In this document: positions 25,776 through 32,494 of the stretch, in pieces
Position numbering within the stretch: position 1 is the stretch's first letter
Layout: each line of letters opens with the position of its first letter
Origin: Chloroflexota bacterium
Lineage (GTDB): Bacteria > Chloroflexota > Limnocylindria > P2-11E
DNA: 34,679 bases
Assembly: GCA_005881885.1 (NCBI GenBank)
Contig: VBDX01000124.1
Span: 1-34,679, forward strand
Direction of reading: 5' to 3'
Translations under genes and position numbers: made by a program
Notes under the pieces: model-generated
The model's database searches: none
Seen by the model: the letters and a program-made list of their open reading frames with translations, nothing else
What the model was told of the DNA's origin: nothing

Positions 25776-26882
25776 TCAGCTCGAGACGATGAGAGCGGTG
25801 ACCATCCCGAACATGCCCGCATTTCCCTCGGCGTGGCTCAGGATGTGGCAGTGGAACGCCCATACGCCCGGCGCGTCGGCGACTACGATCGCGTCCCAGC
25901 GCTCGCCCGGCGCGACGTTCAACGTGTCGCAGCGGAACGGCGCGGGCAGCGGGTAGCCGTCGCGGGCGAAGACCTCGAACGTCAGCCCGTGCAGGTGCGC
26001 CGGGTGGATCTGCGTTCCCTCGTTCATGAACCGGAAGCGGATGCGCTGCCCGAGCTTGGCGGTGTAGGGGAACGTCGCGGGGAAGCCCTTGCCGTTGATG
26101 GTCAGCCCACCGAGGGAATCGTTGAAGATGAACAGCTCTTCCTTGTCGTACTTGGGATCCATCCGCGAGTCGCGCGGTGCGACGAGGAGTGGCCCGAGCA
26201 TCCCCCGGCCGACCTGCTCGGTCGCATTGTGATGCGAGTGGTACATGTGACTGCCGAACGGACTGGCGGTGAACTCGTAGGTGAAGGTCTCGCCCGGCTT
26301 GATCGGAGGCTGGGTGATGAATGGCACGCCGTCCATCGAGTTGGGCACCCGCTGTCCGTGCCAGTGCACCGCGGTGCTGTCAGCGAGCTGGTTCATGACG
26401 CGGACGCGAACCCGTTCGCCCTCCGTCACCCGCATGATCGGTCCAGGCACCTGGCCGTTGTACGCCTCGGCGTCGACGAATTGACCCGGCGTCACTTCCC
26501 AACGCACGTTCCCACACGTCAGATCGAATTCGCGCACGCCGTCGACGACCCGCGAGGGCAGCTCCTGGAGTCCCTGCCCCTGGGTCTTGGCCGGGAACGC
26601 CGCGGTCACCGCCTTGTGCACGGCGTCGTGATCGGTCGCTGCGGGCGCGGCAGTCTTGCCGGGCGCCAGCGACGGCGTGGGGCTCGCGCCGCTGTGGACA
26701 TGGCCAGGGGTAGCCGGCGGTGCTTGATAGGCGGCGGCGCCCCGCCCGGTGAGCGCGAGCCCGGCGACTACCAATGAGCCTGCGGCCGCGACGCCGACAT
26801 TCGCGAGGAGGACGCGCCGCGCGATCCGACCGGTGCGATCGTCGTCTTCCTTGTCGGCAACTGCAGGCTTCGTCGGATCCAT
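25776..26882 (-). CDS. two-domain multicopper oxidase (laccase/nitrite-reductase-like)
   Basis: The 368-residue protein has an N-terminal ARRVLLAN followed by a hydrophobic export/anchor segment, then a His-rich linker. Domain 1 contains HWHGQ and SHMYHSHHN, and domain 2 contains HPAHLHG and AFHCHILSHAEGNAGMFG. The four His motifs supply the trinuclear copper site. The type 1 copper Cys is present only in domain 2, since domain 1 has Ser in HSHH, which matches type B two-domain oxidases thought to trimerise. It acts outside the membrane on phenols, metals or possibly nitrite. Two DosR-like boxes lie 38-74 bases upstream, placing it in the regulon; a hairpin follows it. Confidence 0.9.
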   Translation of the reverse strand: MDPTKPAVADKEDDDRTGRIARRVLLANVGVAAAGSLVVAGLALTGRGAAAYQAPPATPGHVHSGASPTPSLAPGKTAAPAATDHDAVHKAVTAAFPAKTQGQGLQELPSRVVDGVREFDLTCGNVRWEVTPGQFVDAEAYNGQVPGPIMRVTEGERVRVRVMNQLADSTAVHWHGQRVPNSMDGVPFITQPPIKPGETFTYEFTASPFGSHMYHSHHNATEQVGRGMLGPLLVAPRDSRMDPKYDKEELFIFNDSLGGLTINGKGFPATFPYTAKLGQRIRFRFMNEGTQIHPAHLHGLTFEVFARDGYPLPAPFRCDTLNVAPGERWDAIVVADAPGVWAFHCHILSHAEGNAGMFGMVTALIVSS

Positions 26883-26919
26883 TGGGGACGAACGTACGGA
26901 AGCGTTGATGCGACGAGGA

Positions 26920-26934
26920 GGGCCAGATGGCCCA
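26920..26934 (-). promoter_or_regulatory. DosR/DevR-like box 1 of the multicopper oxidase
   Basis: GGGCCAGATGGCCCA is an inverted GGGCC/GGCCC pair, matching GGGCCGTCTGGCCCA upstream of doxX in arms, spacing and the following ATCTC. Its centre lies about 45 bases before ATG 26882. Confidence 0.6.
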
Positions 26935-26942
26935 TCTCCTCC

Positions 26943-26956
26943 GACATTCGGCCCTA
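26943..26956 (-). promoter_or_regulatory. DosR/DevR-like box 2 of the multicopper oxidase
   Basis: GACATTCGGCCCTA has the TTCGGCCCTA half shared with the boxes at 30135 and 31491. It lies about two helical turns upstream of box 1, as paired DosR boxes often do. Confidence 0.6.
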
Positions 26957-26967
26957 CGGTTGGTGCG

Positions 26968-27621
26968 CTAGTACTTCGGTCGGTGCTTCGCTACGTAGGC
27001 GGCCGCCTCCGCCCGCCGTGAGAGTCCGAGCTTGTCGAGGATGCGGCTCACGTAATTCTTCACGGTCTTCTCGGAGAGAAAGAGCACGGTCCCGATCTCG
27101 CGGTTGGTCTTGCCCTCGGCGAGCTGCTCGAGCACCTTGCGCTCCTGCTCGGTAAGCGACGCGAGCTGAGGGTCCTCCTGATCGCGGCCGCGCCGTACGC
27201 GTTCGAGGACCTTGCCGGTGACATCGGGATCCAAGAGCGAACGGCCCTGCGCCACCGCGTGGATCGCGTCGACAACCGCCTGGCCGCGTGTCTGCTTCAG
27301 CAGGTACCCCGATGCGCCCGCGATGATCGATGCGAAGAGCGCTTCGTCGTCGGCGTAGGAGGTGAGCATGATCACCCGCGTCTCCGGTCGGGCCTCGCGG
27401 ATCGCGCGGCACGCCTCAACGCCGCTGCCGTCGGGCAGGCGCACGTCCATGATCACGACATCAGGTTTGGCTTTCGCCGCCGCCTCGATCGCCTCGGCCA
27501 TCGTGCCGGCTTCGCCGACGACAGCGATGTCCTGATGTCGCGAGAGCAGCGTCCGCAGGCCCTCGCGGACGACCTCATGGTCATCGCAGAGAAGCACTCT
27601 CGTCGAGTTCGCGGCGGTCAT
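26968..27621 (-). CDS. devR: NarL/DevR(DosR)-type response regulator
   Basis: The 217-residue regulator has a receiver domain (RVLLCDDHEVVREGLRTLL, phospho-acceptor Asp59 in VVIMDVRLPDGSG, MLTSYAD, YLLKQ) and a LuxR HTH ([52 protein letters not shown]). The HTH is very close to mycobacterial DosR, including [12 protein letters not shown] 27621 overlaps the kinase stop (ATGA), so the two are coupled as a cognate pair. It probably binds the GGGACC-TTCGGCCC boxes in this window, including the one before its own operon. The gene symbol reflects family similarity, not proven orthology. Confidence 0.92.
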   Translation of the reverse strand: MTAANSTRVLLCDDHEVVREGLRTLLSRHQDIAVVGEAGTMAEAIEAAAKAKPDVVIMDVRLPDGSGVEACRAIREARPETRVIMLTSYADDEALFASIIAGASGYLLKQTRGQAVVDAIHAVAQGRSLLDPDVTGKVLERVRRGRDQEDPQLASLTEQERKVLEQLAEGKTNREIGTVLFLSEKTVKNYVSRILDKLGLSRRAEAAAYVAKHRPKY

Positions 27622-28910
27622 GCGTTGGCCTGTTCGCGCATCGGCAGCTCGAAGCGTACCCGGGAGCCCTGCCCGGGCGCGGTCGCGACGTGCAGGCGTC
27701 CGCCGACCGAGAAAGCGCGCTCCCGCATGTTCCGCAAGCCGTGGCCGTCCACAGCCCGCTCGTAGTCGAACCCCACGCCATCATCTCTGACCTCAAGGAC
27801 GACGGTCGAATCTTCGGCAAACAGGCGGAGCCACGCGTGACGCGCGCGGGCATGCCGCTGGACGTTCCCCAGCGCATCGGCAGCGATGTAGAACGCGGCT
27901 TCCCGACGGTTCGAATCAAGCGCCGCAGCGGCGTCTGGCGAGACTGAGACATCGATGTCGAGCAGTGCGTTCGTCCGTGCCTGGGCCGCGAGGTTCGGGA
28001 GCGACTCCGTGAGCGGCCGCTCGCTTCCGCGGACCGGCCGCAAGCCCAGCACATAGTTGCGGAGGTCCGCGATCGAGGCGTTCAGGCGGTCGACGGCGCG
28101 CCCCAGGACCTTGGCCGACGCGGCGGGCTCACTGGCGACTCGCTCGGCCGCGTCCTCGAGCTGGAGACTCACGCCGTAGAGGGACTGGATGACGCCGTCG
28201 TGAAGCTCCATGCCGATGCGGTGGCGTTCTTCATCGACCGACACGCGCCCCAGCTGCTCGTAGAGTCGGGCGTTCTCGATGGCGATCGCCGCCTGCGCCG
28301 CGAGCGTCCGGATAGCCTCCTCGTCGTCGCCGCTGAATTCGGTGTCGCCCTGCTTCTCGGTGAGGTAGAGGTTGCCAAGCGAGATGCCACGGAAAAGAAT
28401 CGGCGTCCCGAGGAAGCTCGTCATCGGGGGGTGATCCTTGGGAAAACCGACCGACTTCGGGTGGTCGCTGATCCGACGCAGGCGAAGCGTCGCCTGCTCG
28501 TGCTGCAGCACGCCGAGTAGCCCACGGCCTTTCGGGAGGGGTCCGATGCGGGCGCGCTCTTCCGCGGTGATGCCCGAGGTAATGAACTGCTCGACGTCTC
28601 CGTTCTCGTCGAACACCCCGAGCGCGGCGTACTTCGCGTCCGCGACCGCGCGCGCCTGATCGACAACACGCTGGAGGACCGACGCGGTCTCAAGCTCCGC
28701 GGCCAGCGCCATGCCGGCGACGTTCAACGCCCGCAGCCGGGCGGCTTGCTCGGCGTCACGTCGGTAGAGCTCAGTCAAGCGACCGAAGATCGCCGTCGAG
28801 AACGCGAGCACGCCGGCGATCCCGACGACCATGAGCACGAGATGGGCGTATGCGGGCTGGAGGATCGGCTCGAGCACAAAGTCGAGGGCCACGAGCAGCG
28901 CGATGAGCAC
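27618..28910 (-). CDS. devS: DevS/DosS-like GAF sensor histidine kinase, membrane-anchored
   Basis: From GTG 28910 the protein has 430 residues: membrane helices, one GAF domain (about 75-215), HisKA_3 with His237 (RHRIGMELHDGVIQSLYG) and HATPase_c (DGVGFDYERAVDGHGLRNMRERA). The GAF carries HPKSVGFPKDHPPMTSFLG and GNLYLTEK. His160 and Tyr182 have the same 22-residue spacing as the DosS heme ligand His149 and distal Tyr171, so heme-based O2/NO/CO or redox sensing is plausible. Unlike DosS it has one GAF and membrane helices. The frame is open and hydrophobic upstream of GTG 28910, suggesting a start near CTG 28979. It is co-transcribed with doxX and the receiver-like gene. Confidence 0.9.
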   Translation of the reverse strand: MLIALLVALDFVLEPILQPAYAHLVLMVVGIAGVLAFSTAIFGRLTELYRRDAEQAARLRALNVAGMALAAELETASVLQRVVDQARAVADAKYAALGVFDENGDVEQFITSGITAEERARIGPLPKGRGLLGVLQHEQATLRLRRISDHPKSVGFPKDHPPMTSFLGTPILFRGISLGNLYLTEKQGDTEFSGDDEEAIRTLAAQAAIAIENARLYEQLGRVSVDEERHRIGMELHDGVIQSLYGVSLQLEDAAERVASEPAASAKVLGRAVDRLNASIADLRNYVLGLRPVRGSERPLTESLPNLAAQARTNALLDIDVSVSPDAAAALDSNRREAAFYIAADALGNVQRHARARHAWLRLFAEDSTVVLEVRDDGVGFDYERAVDGHGLRNMRERAFSVGGRLHVATAPGQGSRVRFELPMREQANA

Positions 28911-28987
28911 AGACGGAAGAACGAAGCCCGCGACGCGCAGCCTCGTGGGAAGCGTGGGCGAGCTTCCGAGTTCGCTCAGACCATCGA

Positions 28988-29380
28988 TTATCGGGAAGGT
29001 CGCAGGGGGCGGGCAGCGGGACGCACTCGCTCGGTAACCGGATACTCGTCTCCCAGCCGCGTCCGCATGGTTCGCGCGTACGCGACCGGAGTCGAGAGCG
29101 GGATGAGGTCGAGCTGCTCCTCGAGCGCCGGGGTGATGCTCTCTTCGTCGTAGAAGATGAGGTCGGCATGCTCGTGAAGCGGACAGCGGTTCGAGACCTC
29201 GAGCGCGCAGCTCGTTGCTTGCGGACCGCCGCAGCGGATCGTCTGCATTCCCTGATCCTCGAAGAACTTCGCCCAGTCCCCGCGACGCTTCCCATCGGCG
29301 CTCATCACGAGAATGGACAGCGGGCGGGAGGAGCGATCAGCCTCGCCCCTCTCGCGCCGCTGCACCGCGGAGCTGGTCAC
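28988..29380 (-). CDS. cysteine-bearing receiver-like small protein A
   Basis: The 130-residue protein starts at GTG 29380, overlapping the DoxX stop (GTGA). It resembles a receiver in outline: LSILVMSADGKRRGDW (strand 1 and an acidic residue), a 'phospho-acceptor' strand ADLIFYDEE (Asp78) and LSTPVAYART. Inserted between is RC-GGPQATSC-ALEVSNRC (Cys50, Cys58, Cys66). A second protein with the same plan is encoded at 31532-31879. No known family is recognised. It lies directly upstream of the sensor kinase, so it may be an accessory redox or metal-sensing component; this is inference. The lysine of true receivers is not evident. Confidence 0.75.
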   Translation of the reverse strand: MTSSAVQRRERGEADRSSRPLSILVMSADGKRRGDWAKFFEDQGMQTIRCGGPQATSCALEVSNRCPLHEHADLIFYDEESITPALEEQLDLIPLSTPVAYARTMRTRLGDEYPVTERVRPAARPLRPSR

Positions 29381-29988
29381 GCCAGCTGCGGCGTTTGGAC
29401 CGCCGCGCCGCCCGTCTTGATCGCTGCTCGCGGCGCCTTCCACGGCGTGCCAAGGATCGGGAGCAGGTAGCGGTCGAGTCCGATGTACCCGGCCGTCTTC
29501 CACGCGAGGACCAGGAGGAAGCCGAGCAGGAGCAGGACCGGGTTGGTGCTCGCGCTTCCCGCGAGCATGAAGTTGAGGTTCATGAACGCGCCGCCGACCG
29601 CGGCGATGCCGATGAACGCACCGAGGATGAGCGCGACGCCAACGGCGGTCTCGCCGAAGGCGATGACCTTGCCGAAGAAGACCTCCCAGTGGTTGTCGAT
29701 CATGAACTGGATGAAGCTGCGGTACCAGTCGTAGGTGATGACCGGCTTGGCGGGCGCGGCGGGGATCGCCGCGATCCTCTGCCAGAAGGCGAGGATGCCT
29801 CTGCCGTCGTAGATGTAATTGGTGCCGGCCCCGGTGTCGAGGACCTTGTGCAGGCCCGCGTCGAGCCAGCTGTATCCGACGTAGATTCGGACGATCAGCC
29901 AGACGACGGCCATACGCGTGTCCGAGAAGAGGAATCGAGCGATAGGCGGGTCCGCGATGACGGTGTTCTTCTTGATGAGAGCTGCCAT
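29377..29988 (-). CDS. DoxX-family membrane protein
   Basis: The 203-residue protein has four or more hydrophobic helices and the DoxX/TQO-like pattern WLIVRIYVGYSWLDAGLHKV, FGKVIAFGETAVGVALILGAF and GGAFMNLNFMLAGSASTNPVLLLLGF. AAAGGAGG at 30004-29997 fixes ATG 29988. Family members are linked to quinone or thiosulfate oxidation and redox homeostasis, but the activity here is unknown. It heads the doxX-receiver-like-devS-devR operon behind a DosR-like box at 30041-30055, which would make the regulators positively autoregulated. Confidence 0.87.
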   Translation of the reverse strand: MAALIKKNTVIADPPIARFLFSDTRMAVVWLIVRIYVGYSWLDAGLHKVLDTGAGTNYIYDGRGILAFWQRIAAIPAAPAKPVITYDWYRSFIQFMIDNHWEVFFGKVIAFGETAVGVALILGAFIGIAAVGGAFMNLNFMLAGSASTNPVLLLLGFLLVLAWKTAGYIGLDRYLLPILGTPWKAPRAAIKTGGAAVQTPQLA

Positions 29989-30040
29989 TTTTTGACCTCC
30001 TTTCCAGTGCAACTTTGCTCGGCCACGAGGCTTGTCAACA

Positions 30041-30055
30041 GGGCCGTCTGGCCCA
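30041..30055 (-). promoter_or_regulatory. DosR/DevR-like box upstream of doxX-devS-devR
   Basis: GGGCCGTCTGGCCCA is a near copy of the box at 26920-26934, with the same ATCTC flank. Its centre is about 60 bases before ATG 29988, putting a start site just ahead of the strong RBS. Confidence 0.65.
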
Positions 30056-30134
30056 TCTCGCCGGGCCGGGCGACCCCTGAGGGTCCATAGCGAGTAGGGA
30101 TTTGGGTCGAAGAAGGCTCCCGACCCTCGCAGCG

Positions 30135-30150
30135 GTGCCGTTCGGCCCTA
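30135..30150. promoter_or_regulatory. DosR/DevR-like box in the doxX / 48-residue ORF intergenic region
   Basis: GTGCCGTTCGGCCCTA keeps the TTCGGCCCTA half. It could act on doxX from a distance or on the plus-strand 48-residue ORF, whose ATG at 30185 lies about 42 bases from the box centre. Confidence 0.55.
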
Positions 30151-30171
30151 CCGCGAAGCAATTACCGACCC

Positions 30172-30185
30172 GACGATTCGGCCCA
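30172..30185. promoter_or_regulatory. DosR/DevR-like half box abutting the 48-residue ORF
   Basis: GACGATTCGGCCCA contains TTCGGCCC and runs into ATG 30185. The left half is poor, so this may be an auxiliary site or coincidence. Confidence 0.4.
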
Positions 30186-30331
30186 TGACTAGCGCGTCGC
30201 CCGAGCTGCTCATCACGATTGCCGTGCTGATCCTGATCGCGGTCGCGGTCGGGACCTTCGCGGCGCGTCTCTTCATGGCGGCGAGCCGTCCGCGCCCTAC
30301 GGAGCATCAGCCGCGGGATTCGCGCCCTTAA
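30185..30331 (+). CDS. putative 48-residue single-helix membrane protein
   Basis: ATG 30185 to TAA 30331 encodes MTSASPELLITIAVLILIAV, then AVGTFAARLFMAASRPRP and a polar tail: a short N-terminus, one strong membrane helix and a basic/polar C-terminus. No Shine-Dalgarno is visible, so it would need a leaderless message, which the box at 30135-30150 positions plausibly. No homologue is recognised. Overlap with a DosR-like half box makes it less certain. Confidence 0.42.
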   Translation: MTSASPELLITIAVLILIAVAVGTFAARLFMAASRPRPTEHQPRDSRP

Positions 30332-30432
30332 GCGCTCCGCCCGCTCTCCCCCGAGCGATTAACGGCGATGCGGACATCGGCATACGTCACCAGAAAAGGC
30401 ATGGACCACGCACTCAGCAGCGCGGACGCGAT

Positions 30433-30446
30433 TGGCCGAAAGGGCC
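30433..30446 (+). promoter_or_regulatory. DosR/DevR-like box before the 40-residue ORF
   Basis: TGGCCGAAAGGGCC is, on the other strand, GGCCCTTTCGGCCA, sharing TTCGGCC with the other sites. It lies only about 10 bases before TTG 30457, and its GAAAGGG could instead act as a ribosome binding site. Confidence 0.4.
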
Positions 30447-30456
30447 TGTCGCCATT

Positions 30457-30579
30457 TTGAAAAGCTGGAAGGCCGCGTTCGACTGGCGGAAGCGCGGCAG
30501 GGCGTTCCTGGTGGTCGGGCTGATGTGGTTCACGATGATCCTGGGCTTTCTGGTGAACTTCCTCGCGGTGCCGGACTAG
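30457..30579 (+). CDS. putative 40-residue single-helix membrane protein
   Basis: TTG 30457 to TAG 30579 encodes MKSWKAAFDWRKRGRAFLVV followed by GLMWFTMILGFLVNFLAVPD: a basic amphipathic N-terminus and one hydrophobic helix, a composition very unlikely by chance. GAAAGGG lies about 10 bases upstream. No family is recognised. It stands between the 48-residue ORF and the universal stress protein (convergent), inside the DosR-like island. Confidence 0.5.
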   Translation: MKSWKAAFDWRKRGRAFLVVGLMWFTMILGFLVNFLAVPD

Positions 30580-30669
30580 GAACTCGCGCTCGCGCGCAAC
30601 ACGTGCGAACTCACGACGAACGTGTCCCTTACAAAACGGCCGGCGCGTCGGCGTCTTCGTTGTGGCGGA

Positions 30670-31431
30670 CTACGCGGTGAGGGAGGGCTCCGGGATCCTC
30701 AGGTCGACCCGCGCGTCGGCCGGGACGATGAGCAAGGAGCACCGCGCGTGCAGGACGAGATCATCCGCGAGGTCGCCGTGCAGCACGCGGTCCAAGCCAT
30801 GCGCGGCCGCTGATCCGAGAACGATGAGATCCGATTCGTCGAGCGCCGCCGCCGTCAGGATCTGAGTCGTGGCGGGACCCGGCGCGGTGTAGGCGACCGA
30901 GAACATCCGAACTGCCGCGTGCGAGAAGATCGGCCACGACCCGACCAGGCGAACCGCGGTACGCGCCGCGTCGGTGCCGTCGTGGGCGAGGAGAACACGG
31001 TCGAGGTGCTCGCCGCGCGCGATGAGAACCGGCCATTCGCCCCGCGCCACGAGCTCGCGTCCGACCGAACCGAGCACGGCAGAGCGGACCGGGCCGCGAT
31101 TGCGACTGCCGAGGACGACGAGGTCCGCGTCGTAGGCCTCCGCCTCGGTGATGATCGTCGGCACGGTCGGGCCGCGAACCACGCGCTGCTCGACGGAGAC
31201 GCCGGTAGGGAGCCGTGCTGAGAGTCGCTTCGCGTAGCTAGCGACGTCTCGCTCGCGCTCGCAGAGGAGCAGGTCGTCCACAAGTGGTCGTAGGAAGCGA
31301 AGGTGGGAGTCTCGCACGGCGAGGATGCGGATCCGTGTGCGCGCCGGCCAGTCGACACAGGCCATGGCTTCAAGCGCCATCGCTGCCTGGTCCGATCCGT
31401 CGTACGCGACGAGCACTCTGGGCGCTCTCAC
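30670..31431 (-). CDS. tandem universal stress protein (two UspA domains)
   Basis: The 253-residue protein has two UspA modules. The first (RVLVAYDGSDQAAMALEAM ... ADLVVLGSRNRGPVRSAVLGSVGRELV) keeps the ATP-binding GxxxxG-9x-GS pattern. The second (RVLLAHDGTDAARTAVRLV ... DLIVLGSAAAHGLDRVLHGDLADDLV) has Asp in place of the Ser after the last Gly and is probably degenerate. Tandem USPs are signature members of the mycobacterial DosR regulon. GTG 31431 is about 67 bases from the centre of a near-consensus DosR box at 31491-31506. It is a cytoplasmic protein, likely involved in adenine-nucleotide-dependent stress survival. Confidence 0.92.
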   Translation of the reverse strand: MRAPRVLVAYDGSDQAAMALEAMACVDWPARTRIRILAVRDSHLRFLRPLVDDLLLCERERDVASYAKRLSARLPTGVSVEQRVVRGPTVPTIITEAEAYDADLVVLGSRNRGPVRSAVLGSVGRELVARGEWPVLIARGEHLDRVLLAHDGTDAARTAVRLVGSWPIFSHAAVRMFSVAYTAPGPATTQILTAAALDESDLIVLGSAAAHGLDRVLHGDLADDLVLHARCSLLIVPADARVDLRIPEPSLTA

Positions 31432-31490
31432 GAACCACAGCCTGCAGGGCGGTGAGTCGCGCGGCTAGGTCCGCAGGACTCCGGGGCGCC

Positions 31491-31506
31491 GGGACCTTCG
31501 GCCCTA
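31491..31506 (-). promoter_or_regulatory. near-consensus DosR/DevR box upstream of the universal stress protein
   Basis: GGGACCTTCGGCCCTA closely matches the mycobacterial DosR motif (GGGACTT-N3-GNCCC style). It lies about 60 bases before GTG 31431, between that gene and the end of the receiver-like gene B. Confidence 0.75.
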
Positions 31507-31531
31507 CTCCTCACGTTCCCATTCGGAAGCG

Positions 31532-31879
31532 TTATCGCAGGTGCGGGAAGATCGTCGCCGCGCCGCGATGGTCCAAGACGCGAGTGAACTTCGCGTGGTG
31601 CCGACCGTCCCTCGGAATGTCGCGAGCGAAGAGCACGGTGGGGCGCAGCCGGGCACGCACAAGGCCCAGAAACAGCTCAGGATCGAGGGTCTCTTCGTCG
31701 TAAACAGCGGCGTCGGCCCCGGCGAGAACATCGCAGACACCGCCGCCAAGCTGTGGACAGTTTCGTGCCGCGCAGCGAACCACGCGGACGCCCTCGCGCT
31801 CAAGCTCACTTCCCCAGTCGCGCACTCGGCCTCTGTCGCGCGACACGACGAGGCTCGTGTGGCCCTTAGCCCCCGGCAC
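31532..31879 (-). CDS. cysteine-bearing receiver-like small protein B
   Basis: The 115-residue protein follows the same plan as the product of 28988-29380: SLVVSRDRGRVRDWGSELEREG, then RC-AARNC-PQLGGGVC (Cys36, Cys41, Cys49), ADAAVYDEE (Asp61 in the phospho-acceptor position) and RPTVLFARD. The C-terminus has extra His residues (RDGRHHAKF, VLDHRG). GTG 31879 overlaps the end of the upstream 80-residue gene by 14 bases. No known family is recognised. It is the second paralogue of an apparently undescribed small family in the same regulon. Confidence 0.75.
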   Translation of the reverse strand: MPGAKGHTSLVVSRDRGRVRDWGSELEREGVRVVRCAARNCPQLGGGVCDVLAGADAAVYDEETLDPELFLGLVRARLRPTVLFARDIPRDGRHHAKFTRVLDHRGAATIFPHLR

Positions 31880-32108
31880 GCTTCACGACCTCAGACTCGA
31901 CCACGACGTCGCGCAGGGTGCCGCACTCGACACCGGTCAGGACCGCCAGCTCGGGTCGTTCGGTGCTGACGCGGACCTTCAGGACGCCGTCGGCCTCGGC
32001 GACGGCGAGCTCGCGTGTCCAGGGCAGCCGCTTCGTAAGGAGCTGGCGGACCGCGACCGCGCTCCCGCGAGGCTGCACGACGATGAACTCGACGAGATAG
32101 CTCTTCAC
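31866..32108 (-). CDS. 80-residue protein of unknown function
   Basis: GTG 32108 begins VKSYLVEFIVVQPRGSAVAV, with alternating strand-like segments (LKVRVSTERPELAVLTGVECG, LRDVVVESEVVKRAGG), predicting a small alpha/beta cytosolic protein with one Cys. It overlaps the receiver-like gene B, indicating co-transcription, and a DosR-like box lies about 75 bases upstream. No family is recognised. A longer frame upstream is arginine-rich and does not look coding. Confidence 0.65.
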   Translation of the reverse strand: MKSYLVEFIVVQPRGSAVAVRQLLTKRLPWTRELAVAEADGVLKVRVSTERPELAVLTGVECGTLRDVVVESEVVKRAGG

Positions 32109-32177
32109 ACTGGACTCGCGCCCGATCCTGCGACTGCGGCGCCGTCGGCGACGAGGGCCGTCCGGTCCCAATTGAAA

Positions 32178-32191
32178 GGCCGTTCGGCCCT
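32178..32191 (-). promoter_or_regulatory. DosR/DevR-like box upstream of the 80-residue/receiver-like B unit
   Basis: GGCCGTTCGGCCCT has a symmetrical GGCC/GGCC core with the TTCGGCCCT half. Its centre lies about 77 bases before GTG 32108. Confidence 0.6.
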
Positions 32192-32479
32192 CCGGTGCGC
32201 CGAAGGTCATCCGGACCGCGCGGACCGCGCAGGTGACAGCGCGCGCTTCGCTCGCCACGTTGCGATCGCGCACGAATGGTCAAAGAGCGCAGATGCGCGC
32301 TTCTGACTCTGAACATCCGACACCGCGGGTCTGTGGACCACGGGCAGGACGCTCACGGCCACAAAGGGCCGCATCAGCCCCGATCGAGCCGCGGAGGCGC
32401 ACAGAACGCGCAGCGGTCTCACGTGGCCGGACTCCCCCGCATAAGCAATTCAAGGTAGGTCTACATGGCTCCCGGACCG

Positions 32480-32494
32480 GGGACCTTCGGCCCT
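32480..32494 (+). promoter_or_regulatory. near-consensus DosR/DevR box upstream of the zinc-ribbon operon
   Basis: GGGACCTTCGGCCCT is identical over 15 bases to the box before the universal stress protein. Its centre is about 42 bases before GTG 32529, which would fit a start site at or next to the start codon. Confidence 0.75.
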
